Shown here: one piece after another, positions 1 through 10,499 of the stretch
How the letters are laid out: every line of letters starts with the position of its first letter
Position numbering within the stretch: the first letter of the stretch is position 1
Source: Pycnopodia helianthoides
Lineage: Eukaryota; Echinodermata; Asteroidea; Forcipulatida; Asteriidae
Direction of reading: 5' to 3'
Assembly (NCBI GenBank): GCA_032158295.1
Contig: CM063249.1
Span: 8,571,195 to 8,635,194 of the forward strand
Length of the DNA stretch: 64,000 nt
Translations under genes and position numbers: made by a program
The notes under the pieces: generated by a model
The model's database searches: none
Seen by the model: the letters and a program-made list of their open reading frames with translations, nothing else
What the model was told of the DNA's origin: nothing

Positions 1-3000
1 GAGCACTGTCCCTATACAAGGAGGCAGGGTATGGGCACTGTCCTGTACAAAGAAACAGGGTATGGATGGGCATTAACCTGCAAAGAAATAGGGGATGGCA
101 GTGTCCCAGCAAAGAGGCGGGGAATGAGCACTGTCCCTTCAAAGAGGCAGGGAATGAGCACTGTCCCTTCAAAGAGGCAGGGAATGAGCATTGTCCCTAC
201 AAAGAGGCAGGGAATGAGCATTGTCCCTACAAAGAGGCGGGGAATGAGCACTGTCCCTACAAAGAGGCAGGTATGAGCACTGTCCCTACAAATAGGCAGG
301 GTATGAGCAGTGTCTCACTAAAGAGGCGGGGAAAGAGCACTGTCACTACCAAGAGTCAGATAGTGAGCACTGTCACTTCAAAGACACAGAGTATGAGCAC
401 TGTCCCTATAAAGAGGCAGGGTATGGGCACTGCCTTACAAAGGGGCAGGGTATGGGAAATGTCCCTACAAAGAGGCAGGGTGTGGGCACCGTCCTTAGGA
501 GGCATGGAATGGACACTGTCCCTACAAAGAGGCGGGGAATGAGCACTGCACTACAAAGAGGCAGGGAATGTGCACTGTCCCTACAAAGAGGCCGGGTATG
601 ACCAGTGTCCCAGCAAAGAGGCGCAGAATGAGCACTGTCAGTACAAAGAGTCGGGTAATGACCCATACCCCTACAAGAAAGAGGCAGGGTATGGGCACTG
701 TCCCTACAAAGGAGGGGGAAATTGGCACTGTCCCTACATGGGGGGGGGGGGCACTGTCCTTACAAAAACACAGGGAATGAGCACTGTCCCTACAAATAGG
801 CGGGTAACAACACTGTTCCCAAAAAGAGGCAGGGTGTGACAATATCTGTACAAAAAGGTGGGGTAAAAGCACTGTCCCTACAAAAACACAGGCAATGGGC
901 ACTGTTCCTGCAAGGTTAAGGCACTGTCCCTACAAACACAAAGGGTTAATTAGCACCATTCCTACAAAGACGCAGGGTATGGGCACTGTCCCTACAAAGA
1001 GGCATGTATGGGCACTTTCCCTACATGGGGGCAAGGTATGTACGAGTACTGTTCCTACAAAGACACAGGGTATGGAGCACTGTTCCTAAAACGAGGCGGG
1101 GTATGGGCACTGTCACTACAAAGAGGCAATTGTTATGGGCACAGTCCCTACAAAGATGCTGGGTATGAGGCGGGGTATGGGCACTGTCCCTTCAAATAGG
1201 CAGGGTATTGGCACTGTCACTACAAAGAGGCAGGGTATGGACACAGTCCCTACAAAGACGCTGGTAATGAGCACTGTCCCTACAAAGACAAAGGGTATGG
1301 GCACTGTCCCTACAAAGACGCAGGGTATGGGCACTGTCCCTACAAAGAGGCATGTATGGGCACTTTCCCTACATAGGGGCAAGGTATGTACGAGTACTGT
1401 TCCTACAAAGACACAGGGTATGGAGCACTATTCCTAAAACGAGGCGGGGTATGGGCACTGTCACTACAAAGAGGCAATTGGTATGGGCACAGTCCCTACA
1501 AAGATGCTGGGTATGAGGCGGGTATGGGCACTGTCCCTTCAAATAGGCAGGGTATTGGCACTGTCACTACAAAGAGGCAGGGTATGGACACAGTCCCTAC
1601 AAAGACGCTGGTAATGAGCACTGTCCCTACAAAGACAAAGGGTATGGGCACTGTCCCTACAAAGACAAAGGGTATGGACACCGTCCCAACAAAGAGGCGG
1701 GGTATGGGCATCGTCCTAACAAAGAGGCAGTATTGGCACTGTCCCTAAATAGAGGCAGCGTATTAGCAATGTCCCTACAAAAAGGCAGGGTATGGGCACT
1801 GTCCCCCCAAAGAGGCACGTATGGGCACTTTCCCTACATAGCGGCAAGGTATGAGTACTGTTCCTACAAAGACACAGGGTATGACCACTGTCCCTAAAAC
1901 GAGGCAGGGTATGGGCACTGTCACTACAAAGAGGCAAGGTATGGACACAGTCCCTACAAAGACACTGGGTATGAGCACCGTCCCTACAAAGAGGGAGGGT
2001 ATATGGGCACCATCTCTACAAAGAGGCGGGGTATGGGCACCGTCCTAACAAAGAGGCAGGGTATTGGCACTGTCCCTAAAAAGAGGCGGCGGAATAGCAA
2101 TGTCCCTACAAAAAGGCAGGTATGGGCACTGACTACAAAGTGGCAGGGTATGGGCACAGTCCCTACAAAGACAAAGGGTATGGGCACTGTCCCTACAAAG
2201 GAGCGACTTCCCTACTAAGAGGCAGGGTATGGGCACTGTCCCTGCAAAGACAAAGGGTATGGGCACTGTCCCTACAAAGGAGCGACATCCCTACTAAGAG
2301 GCAGGGTATTGGCACTGTCCCTACAAAGACAAAGGGTATGGGCACTGTCCCTACAAAGGAGCGACATCCCTACTTAGAGCAGGGTATGGGCACTGTCCCT
2401 GCAAAGACAAAGGGTATGGGCACTGTCCCTACAAAGGAGCGACATCCCTACTAAAAGGCAGGGTATGGGCACAGTCCCTACAAAGACAAAGGGTATGGGC
2501 ACTGTCCCTACAAAGGAGCGACATCCCTACTAAGAGGCAGGGTATGGGCACAGTCCCTACAAAGACAAAGGGTATGGGCACTGTCCCTACAAAGACAAAG
2601 GGTATGGGCACTGTCCCTACAAAGGAGCGACATCCCTACTAAGAGGCAGGGTATTGGCACTGTCCCTACAAAGACAAAGGGTATGGGCACTGTCCCTACA
2701 AAGGAGCGACATCCCTACTTAGAGGCAGGGTATGGGCACTGTCCCTGCAAAGACAAAGGGTATGGGCACTGTCCCTACAAAGGAGCGACATCCCTACTAA
2801 GAGGCAGGGTATGGGCACAGTCCCTACAAAGACAAAGGGTATGGGCACTGTCCCTACAAAGGAGCGACATCCCTACTAAGAGGCAGGGTATGGGCACAGT
2901 CCCTACAAAGACAAAGGGTATGGGCACTGTCCCTACAATGACACAGGGTATGAACACCGTCCTTAGAAAGAGGGCAGGTATGGGCACTATCCCTACAAAG

Positions 3001-3025
3001 AGGCAGGGTATGGGCACTGTCACTA
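1..3025. repeat. Minisatellite array, ~30 bp unit, with higher-order structure
   Basis: A tandem array of a roughly 30 bp unit, typified by GGGTATGGGCACTGTCCC followed by TACAAAGAGGCA. It is cut by the left window edge and decays after about 3025; length over period suggests on the order of 100 units. Units differ by point changes and 1-2 base indels. Two higher-order repeats are visible. A 348 bp block at 1003-1350 is repeated almost identically at 1351-1698. A 79 bp block carrying GAGCGACATCCCTACT begins at 2201, 2280, 2359, 2437, 2516, 2625, 2704, 2783 and 2862; the single 109 bp spacing equals 79 plus one 30 bp unit. Because 30 is divisible by three, repetitive open frames appear on both strands, but they lack any gene context. 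Confidence 0.95.
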
Positions 3026-3400
3026 CAACAGTACAATTGTTTAGGTATATATTACATGTACATCAAAGGTTTGGGCACTGTATCTTCAAAGAGGCAGGGT
3101 ATGTGCAATTCCCAGTAGAAATAAGAGCACAGTCCTATAAAAAACAACACACTGACCAGCAAAAAAAAAAAGTTTACAAAAGATGAAACAAATTTATGTA
3201 TACAGTTTTCTAATACTTAAAAAAAGTAAAAAAAAAAAGTGTAAAAAAGTTGAATTATTCAAACAAATTAAAACACATACAGTGATTGGTTTGAACACAT
3301 GTAAACTGGGTTCATAGGAAGGCAAATTAGTATCATAATTTTCACTGACTTTTATATTTCAGTTGCTTGTTTAAGGGCTTAGTAAGTATAACTTTTTTTT
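3026..3400. other. Gene-free AT-rich flank
   Basis: Two decayed minisatellite units (to about 3110) pass into AT-rich sequence with several A runs. I see no open frame, splice-bounded exon or structured element here. Confidence 0.5.
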
Positions 3401-3745
3401 ATTGTTTTAATTAGATGTAGACCTATACACAAAAAACTAGTTTGTGAAAATTTCATTTCAAAAGGTGGTAGCATTTTTTGAAATACATGTACCACTGAAA
3501 ATTTGGTTTTCACGCAGGAAGAATAGTTCGAAACTGAAATACACAATCAGAGAAGAGTTTCATGCAGAATCGTTTCTCAGATTGAAATGTTTTTGACTCC
3601 CTCTCTAAAACCACTTTCCTTTGAAGGGAATCGTTTCTAAAAATGTTATACATTATGAAAAGCTGCAGTACTTCTTACCAAGTTATTTTTTATGGTAATT
3701 CATTTTTGGAGTAATAAACAAAAGTACACCGTCCCTTTGAGGTTT
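3400..3745. mobile_element. Dispersed repeat copy (same family as 27195-27550)
   Basis: This block aligns over most of its length with 27195-27550. Both share the runs AATTTCATTTCAAAAGGTG and AAAATGTTATACATT, a central CACGCAGGA box and the same order of blocks. The termini look like a weak inverted pair (AAAGGCACAGTAAACC at 27195 against a GTACACCGTCCCTTT-type end near 3740), which suggests a small non-autonomous DNA transposon. No coding sequence is present. Confidence 0.6.
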
Positions 3746-3788
3746 ACTGCGATACATGTATAAGGAAGAATATTCAATATTAGTCATA

Positions 3789-5283
3789 GGGGGAGAGGTT
3801 ACCAGCACTTCACCCTCAGCCAAGATCCTCAGCATCTGGCTTGTGAATTTCTTCAGCAATTGTTTCAAACAATTTCCAGATAATACGTTAACTCCATTTT
3901 TGACCAAAAGTGAATACAGAATTTTGACAACAATGTCTTCTGTTGAGGTAGAAAATTATTGTTGAAGGGGGAGAGGTTACTAGCACTTCACCCTCAGCCA
4001 AGATCCTCAGCATCTGGCTCTTTTAATCTACTGTCACCATTTCATAACTCAACATCTAGGGTATTTCACTCACTCTTTCATTAATACAGGTCATGATTGA
4101 CCCCATGGCATATAAAAAAAAATTATATTACATTCAAGGAATATTTCAGACGAAGCAGAAGGAAGAATTAATAGTTGAAGGGAGAGGTTACCAGCACTTC
4201 ACCTTCAGCCAAGATCCTCAGCATCTGGCTCTTTTAACTAACTATCAATATTTCACCCAAAATATGGTTCTTTTTACCATTTTCCACCTTTACATGTAAT
4301 ATATAATATATAAAAATATACAAAAAATATATAATAATATTGAAACCTTTCAATGCATAAGGAATCAATGATAGAGGGGAGAGGTTACCAGCACTTCACC
4401 CTCAGCCAAGATCCTCAGCATCTGGCTCTAACAGGGGTGTTCAAGGCAATATTCATCATTATTACTGATGTCAGAGGCGAGTGGGGAGTGACCCGCCAGT
4501 ATTTCTTGAACCTAATTGAATTATTTAAAAAGTTACCTTTATTGTCAAAACAGCTTTTCACAGTAGAATTTTCTCTGGCCTTTTCCCTTAAAAAAATATT
4601 TAAATTGAGACTCAAACTAGACCCATGGTGTTAAACAGGTTGATATTCTCATTGGAAATGAGATCAAAACCACATACCGATAGGTTTGACAATTTATTAG
4701 ATTTAAACCTTAGCCTTGTCTTTGAAAATCAGTTCAAATATAAGAGGGGAGAGGTTACCAGCACATATGCACCCTCAGCCAAGATCCTCAGCATCTGGCC
4801 ATATTGGTTTCACTAGCTGTTCTTATTCACAAGTTAATATAATTGTGGACGGAAGATGTGCTTCAATACAGAAAAGTAATGTAATGTCATCAAGGTAAAG
4901 GGATGTGTTGGGTTTCATACTAGCAGTTGAAAAGGCAGCATCTTGGTCTTGTAGTTAACCAACTTGTCGTCATTTCCACATCGCCGTTATTTCAGGAGTA
5001 CTTTTGCATTGATATGGTGTCTCCATCTGAAGGTTAAGGTTACATCAGTTTACACTGTGCACAGATCCTCAGCATCTGGCTCATGCAGTCTCCCATAAAT
5101 ATTATCATTGAAACACACTATATATAGCCCATTTTTTTGCATCTTAATTAAGGATCCTCTATGAAAATGTTGATGTGAGATAATAAGAGGTTATACTCTG
5201 TTTAAATCGATTAAGTATATTCATTTTGAGGAGAGAGGTTACCAGCACTTCACCCTCAGCCATGATCCTCAGCATCTGGCTCT
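3789..5283 (+). repeat. Cluster of seven conserved ~52 bp elements in diverged spacers
   Basis: A core of about 52 bp runs from GAGAGGTTACCAGCACTTCA to AGATCCTCAGCATCTGGCTC. It occurs at about 3789-3842, 3967-4021, 4179-4232, 4376-4429, 4745-4800 (a small internal change, ATATGC for TT) and 5229-5283, with a decayed copy at 5035-5083 in which only the 3' half is well kept. Start-to-start spacing is 178, 212, 197, 369, 290 and 194 bp. Spacers are AT-rich and mostly unalignable, though several share weak GGAAGAAT-like sequence just before the core. The 3' half can form a short hairpin: AGCCA and GAT pair with ATC and TGGCT around CCTCAGC. CCTCAGC is itself repeated inside the core. Whether it is a non-coding RNA cluster, a regulatory array or an old satellite cannot be told from sequence alone. 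Confidence 0.85.
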
Positions 5284-7427
5284 CTAGACAGTTATTGTCA
5301 AGTTTATAAAATTCCTGCAACTTCACAATGTTTGAATTCCCAAAATAGGGTTATTTTGCTCAAGAAGGTGGGGTCTGTAGTGGAGAATTTACCATCACAC
5401 GACCCTCTGTCAATATTCACTAAAACTGCAGAGAAAATATTTATGTTGACAATCAATATATGGTTGTGAAGAGGTTTGTCAACCCTCACACAGCCACAAT
5501 GAGTTTGATACAAAGCATGATGAAAACCACACCCTACTACATTTCTTCTTAATTGAAACCCTTGGTGAACCATTGCAAATGCTTTAAAATGTTTCTAGTA
5601 CATTTCTACCCTGCTCATGATGTAGCAACCAATCAAGGTTTGCTCCAGATGTGATCCTATTAGGACGGGGTCGATGTGCAAACCACAAGCAAGGATATTT
5701 GTCCGATCAAAAGTGGTTTGTTTTTATTTGCACACAATTTCTTTCATCTTGGAGTTGTTCATTTCCACAATGTCAGAAGACCAGGGCAGTGTTCATATCT
5801 TGATCCGCAATGGTTTATTTTGTTCTGCTTGAAGTTGCTCCAAGCTTACCCCTGCTGGTTCCTTTTTCCAAATTGTAATGAAGGCCAGATCAGTGGGCAA
5901 ATTAAGATGCCAGTATGAAAAACACAGGTCCGTTAAAGTGCCACTTGGATGACAGCTGAAGCATACGTAGCAATTTCAAAAACTCACTAAATACCAGCTT
6001 TGTCAATGAAGACCATAGAGCATTCCAGATCCTTGAGTTGTTACACCGTCAGATCAATGAGGAACAAATGTCGCTCATAGGAGAACATTTCAAAAGGTAT
6101 TAAAAAACATTTAACTCGATTGAAATCCATGATGTGATCTACATGACTGTAACACGTTACATGTATGTTTCTATAGCAGGCAAGGTCATGGATCAATAGT
6201 GCAAAGAACTTTTGCATCATGACAAGTTTGTATTCCTGTTGAACGCCACAATTGACTGTCTATTTACTCTAAAATAATCATTGTCCCAGTTTACCTATCA
6301 AAAGAAAAGACTGTGCAATACAAGCTTAAAGCATATGTTCTACAAACCCAATTGAAGGCCTATATGCCGCACAATATCAGTCAGTCAACAAAAATTAATA
6401 GCATAAGGTGCATAAATCAGAAACTTCAATGATTGTGTAAATTTTAAAATTTTTCTTTTAGCCTTGTACGATTTGACTTAATTTGTTAAAGTCTTCTGCA
6501 GAGTCATCTTGTGATGTGCCTTAATTGGTTTGAGTGGCAGTGAACTCCTCTTGCACACTGTGTGCATGTCACGCACAAATCTTAAGTGGTCAGAGCCTAC
6601 TACTAATGTCCTGCACTCTTCCCACACCATTGTCACTTTAACTTGATTGTTCACCTTTAATTTAGTTTGAGTTGCAAGGCAGTGCAAGTGTCTCTCTTCA
6701 ATAGTCTGTTAGGCTAACACAAAAGGGGGTACAATACTGTGCTCTTCCTGTACCTCCATCATTTTGATTGTCTTCTTGCAAGTCCAATTGAGCTGTATGG
6801 AATTATTGCCTCTCTTGATTATGTCCTCTTCTTGAGTCTAAAATTAGGCTTACTCCTCTCGTACTCATGTACCTTTTGATGATTGTCGACTTGCTACATG
6901 TCCAGAGGCATTTTACAATGCAAGACGGTATCATTGTCTCTCACTGCAACACATGTATGTCCTATTGGTTGCATGATCCAAGTTCATTTCATTGGAATTT
7001 AAGGCGGGTGGCTTGATATGTCTCTTTTTTAAACTGTTTTACCAGTGACACAGCAAGAAGGACCTACATCTTGAACATACAGAGCTACTACGATGATATT
7101 GTGCATGTTCCTTACTGTCGCAACTTAGTTCAGATGATTGTCTCTCGGTTGCATCTGGATGCACTGTAAGGATCTTGTGAACTTGATCTTCCAGGTGGGT
7201 TTTTTCTCAATGTTACGCTCTCATCTTTCTGAAGCTCTAACAGCATCACTGGGGCTGCCTGCACATTTATATCAGTGCAAAAGATCTACAGTTTAACTAG
7301 CGGCCAGAAACAGACAATCAAATTAATTCTGTTCTTACGACTTTGAACAAAGTTCCCAATCCACCTGTTGAAGTACGATCTTGTTGTTGGTTCCTCTTTG
7401 GTTTCCTAAATGGACAGATGAACTCAG
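5284..7427. other. Gene-free stretch downstream of the small minus-strand gene
   Basis: No open frame with convincing splice sites and no repeat family that I recognise. The part next to 7427 would hold the 3' untranslated region of the minus-strand gene at 7428-9527, but I could not place its polyadenylation site. Confidence 0.4.
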
Positions 7428-9527
7428 CTAGAAGACGTCAATCGATCCGTACACCTCATCACTGATATCACCTGCATTAAAAAACACAATAAAATGCATA
7501 CTCATTAATACAGTTGTTGGAATAAAAGGGTGTCCATGAATCAGAATTCTTTACACAGTGGATAATTGTTGAGGGCATTAGCTTTGGCCAAGTTCGCAAG
7601 ACGACCAATTGTTGACTAGCAGTCGCTATTAAACCTTTAAAGACGAAAGCAGCCGGAAATGGCTTGTACCAAAATACCAATAGCGGATGCAAACAACCGC
7701 AAGATCTGACCTACTTCCACTCAAACCAAAAGGTCAAAGTAAAGGTCATGACCTGAATTGCCATTTCACAGTGTTTCCCAAGTTAACATCATATCCATGT
7801 TTCTTAAACCAAACAAAATTTATGGTTTATATTATCATTTTCAGACACTTTTATAAGAAATTAAGTTCTTTTCAAAAATTCAAAGCAAAACCATGTATGG
7901 GCGTATGGTGATGATTATACAGAAATGAATGGTCTCTAAAGGGTTTAGAGGAACTCATATGCTCAAAAACATTTATTGAGTTCCAGGCATTATCAACCTC
8001 CAGTTATACAAATGCAAACTTAGCCATGTATCACTGCATGTTGGCACATGGGATGCAACATTTGAGCAGGATTGTAAATGTAAATAAAACACAAGGAAAT
8101 TCACATACTAAATTTGTAAAAAAATAAAATCTTACCAGGTGGGAGAGTCATTGCTGACAAAAACCTTAGGATGGCATTTCCATCTGTTGGTAACCCCTGG
8201 AGTTGTAGATTCCGAGAAGGTTCTAGGAACACAGTATCCTCAGCGCTAGAGAAGTAGATCAAAGAACAGGACGTATTTAATTTGGAGAAAAATACAACAC
8301 TTTTTGTTTCTCAGGCAGACATTAAAATATCTAAACTCAGATAAAAGTCTAAAAATTTCTAATCCCTGACTTACCATGATTGACATCGGTGACTGTCATA
8401 AAGATCTGCTGACAAATCTGGAGGGTTCCTTAAAGGTAATGTTAAAGCTGCTGGTGTTGCAGGCGAGTAGAGACGGATGAGAAGAGGATAGAGAGTGAAA
8501 AGGAATATTAGTCCTCTACCTTGAATTGCTTTTTTGTATGGACGCTGTGATGGGAATCCTGAAAAAATAAAGACAATTTGATAAATGAATATTGTACAAA
8601 CTTTATTAATGTTTGTATTTTTTGTTTGCCCTCTGGGTTGAGCAGCTATTCATATTGAAATGACCTTAATTGCATCAAAAATGCCCCAGAGGATTTAATT
8701 CTAAAGAGGATTTTAGTTGGGGGGTACTTCTGTTAGAGGAACATTTTATTTTTTTTACTTTTTTTGGGGGGGGGGGGGGGCTTCTGTGCCGCATATCGGG
8801 CATGGTATAAAAGGCTTACAGAGAATTGGTCATAACAAAGGGCTGTCATTGCTTGCAATGAAAGAAGGGAAGTTAATTATTATCCTGAAACCATGGACTA
8901 ATACAGACCATTCCACAGATCTATTATGTTGGAATTAACATACATACCATTAACTGATGAGGTCCATTCATTCCATTCTCATGTAAACAGGGTGTCTCTA
9001 ACTGCTGGGCAACAAACTGTCATTCTCCCTGACATCTATAGTCTATCAATCCATTCAGTCATCCCAAGTTGCGGATGTTCAGTCATGTTGGTGACATCCA
9101 GCTGGGATTAACACATCATTCTACCTAAAAAAATGTCTGAGACAACATAATGTTAGAAAGGCAGTATTTGATCAAACCTGCACAACAAAAATTAAAACTT
9201 TGTGTGGGAGGAAAGAAAGCCACAAATGAAAAAGATTTACCATTATGTGAGTGCACGCTTTGGAAAAAAACAAATTGATCTTTCAAATCATTGCACATTG
9301 TCTTTACAAACTGCTTGTTAAGGCTTTGCTATAACATGCTCATTATTGTACTAGTACTAAATATCTTAGCTTTTGCCAAAGTTTTTTTTTTTAAACACTG
9401 TTTTTCTCAATCAAATTTAAATATTTCAACAGACATGTTGTTGAGCTTGAAATGTAATTAAAACTTAGCGTTTAGACACCAGCTAAAAACTCATCAACAT
9501 TTATACATTCACCAGCAGGTCGAGCAT
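7428..9527 (-). CDS. Unrecognised 135-residue protein, five exons
   Basis: Five exons on the minus strand join with consistent phases into 408 nt including the stop: 9513-9527 (MLDLL, donor GTGAATG), 8948-9016 (donor GTATGTA), 8375-8544 (donor GTAAGTC), 8136-8245 (donor GTAAGAT) and 7428-7471 (ending in TAG). The ATG at 9527 is the first in its frame, with a stop upstream and the favourable context GCACCATGC. The third exon encodes a hydrophobic stretch (GLIFLFTLYPLLIRLYSP) that could be a membrane helix or a buried core. The C-terminus is acidic (GDISDEVYGSIDVF). An alternative acceptor for exon 3 at 8558 breaks the frame with exon 2, so 8544 was chosen. I do not recognise the family and assign no function. 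The agreement of four introns in phase makes a real gene likely; the first two exons are the least certain. Confidence 0.6.
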
Positions 9528-10060
9528 GGTGCCACCATCTTGTTGTTCTCCATCTACTCAGTGTAACCAAACTGAGGCTCAGAAGACAAAAAAGTCTGGA
9601 GCCCTTTTAAGAAGTGCCATCAGAACTGTCATCTACAAAAAGAGTATGTGATAGATTATAAGGATTAGTCTATCTGCAGATCAAGTAACTTTTTCTGGTC
9701 TCCTTAAGAACATCTAGCCTATGCCTAGTACTTTAACCTGAACCACCGCCCATCAGGTTTTTTCTGAGCACACTGAAAATGCATCAAAAAGCAACAGAAG
9801 ATTCTGTTGCATTGTGAAGTGAACCAGCTTTAATTGGCAACATCACTGCTTCAATTTATTTAATTTTATCGCGTACGTGTACCGATCAAATTACTATGCG
9901 CTTCGACACACAAACATTGCTGGCACCCTCCTAACATGATTGGTCAGCTTTTATTATTTTTGGAAGGGCGAACAAAGTTACGTCCAATCAGAGCTGGGCT
10001 TTGAGTTTGGGATTTCGGGAGACGTGCGCCAGTTTTTTTTACTTTTGTGTAGTTTTTCAT
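9528..10060 (-). promoter_or_regulatory. Candidate promoter region of the 135-residue gene
   Basis: Upstream of the minus-strand start at 9527 the sequence becomes locally richer in CpG (for example GCGTACGTGTACCG near 9871 and ACGTGCGCCAG near 10022). It carries two CCAAT boxes about 45 bp apart, ATTGG at 9939-9943 and CCAAT at 9984-9988, a common layout in TATA-less animal promoters. No clear TATA box is seen. The region could also drive transcription to the right. Inference from composition and motifs only. Confidence 0.35.
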
Positions 10061-10499
10061 AAAACGGGTGTGTTGGTAGGAGTATAATGCACCAATATGC
10101 ATTTAAGTTTGCTGGGGACAGGGATTGCACATGTTTTGAAGGTCCATACAGAGTTGCCTGCTATAGTGGCAACAGACTACAACAACTCCTACCATTTGGT
10201 GCACCGTTTTGTATTTGGCCAGTCTGAGAAGAACTGCTATGTTTCATCCTTAATTTTCTCAGACTTGAAGCTCTGCATGCATGTGGGGAGAGAACAGCTT
10301 CAAATTGACATATGACAGTGTCTTTTTAGAAGACTAGCCAAATGGTGGTTCTGATCGATTAATACAGACCCCACTGCAAGTGTGAAGGCCTATTTTGTAA
10401 AATATGATGTGCTTTGTTAGTGTGATTTTTGAATGTGCCTGTTGGTACTACATGTAGTTGTTGATCAGTTTAGACTTAGTTAGCACCTCAGTTTTTTGA

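Noticed and set aside
31..542. Repetitive open frames (MSTVPTKRQG-like) in the minisatellite
   Set aside because: A 30 bp unit keeps frames open by arithmetic on both strands. Frames break at unit indels, and there is no start context, splice site or flanking exon.
3789..5283. CRISPR-like layout of repeats and spacers
   Set aside because: The DNA is clearly animal; spacers are long, variable (about 125-315 bp) and AT-rich, and no cas genes exist.
3789..5283. miRNA or snoRNA cluster as a firm call
   Set aside because: The best stem is only 8 bp with a bulge, and no proper C/D or H/ACA box pair is present. Kept as a hypothesis only.
8763..8781. G run as a functional quadruplex
   Set aside because: Similar G or C runs occur at 729, 28670, 31118, 49434 and 63717 in unrelated places; simple slippage tracts are the plainer explanation.
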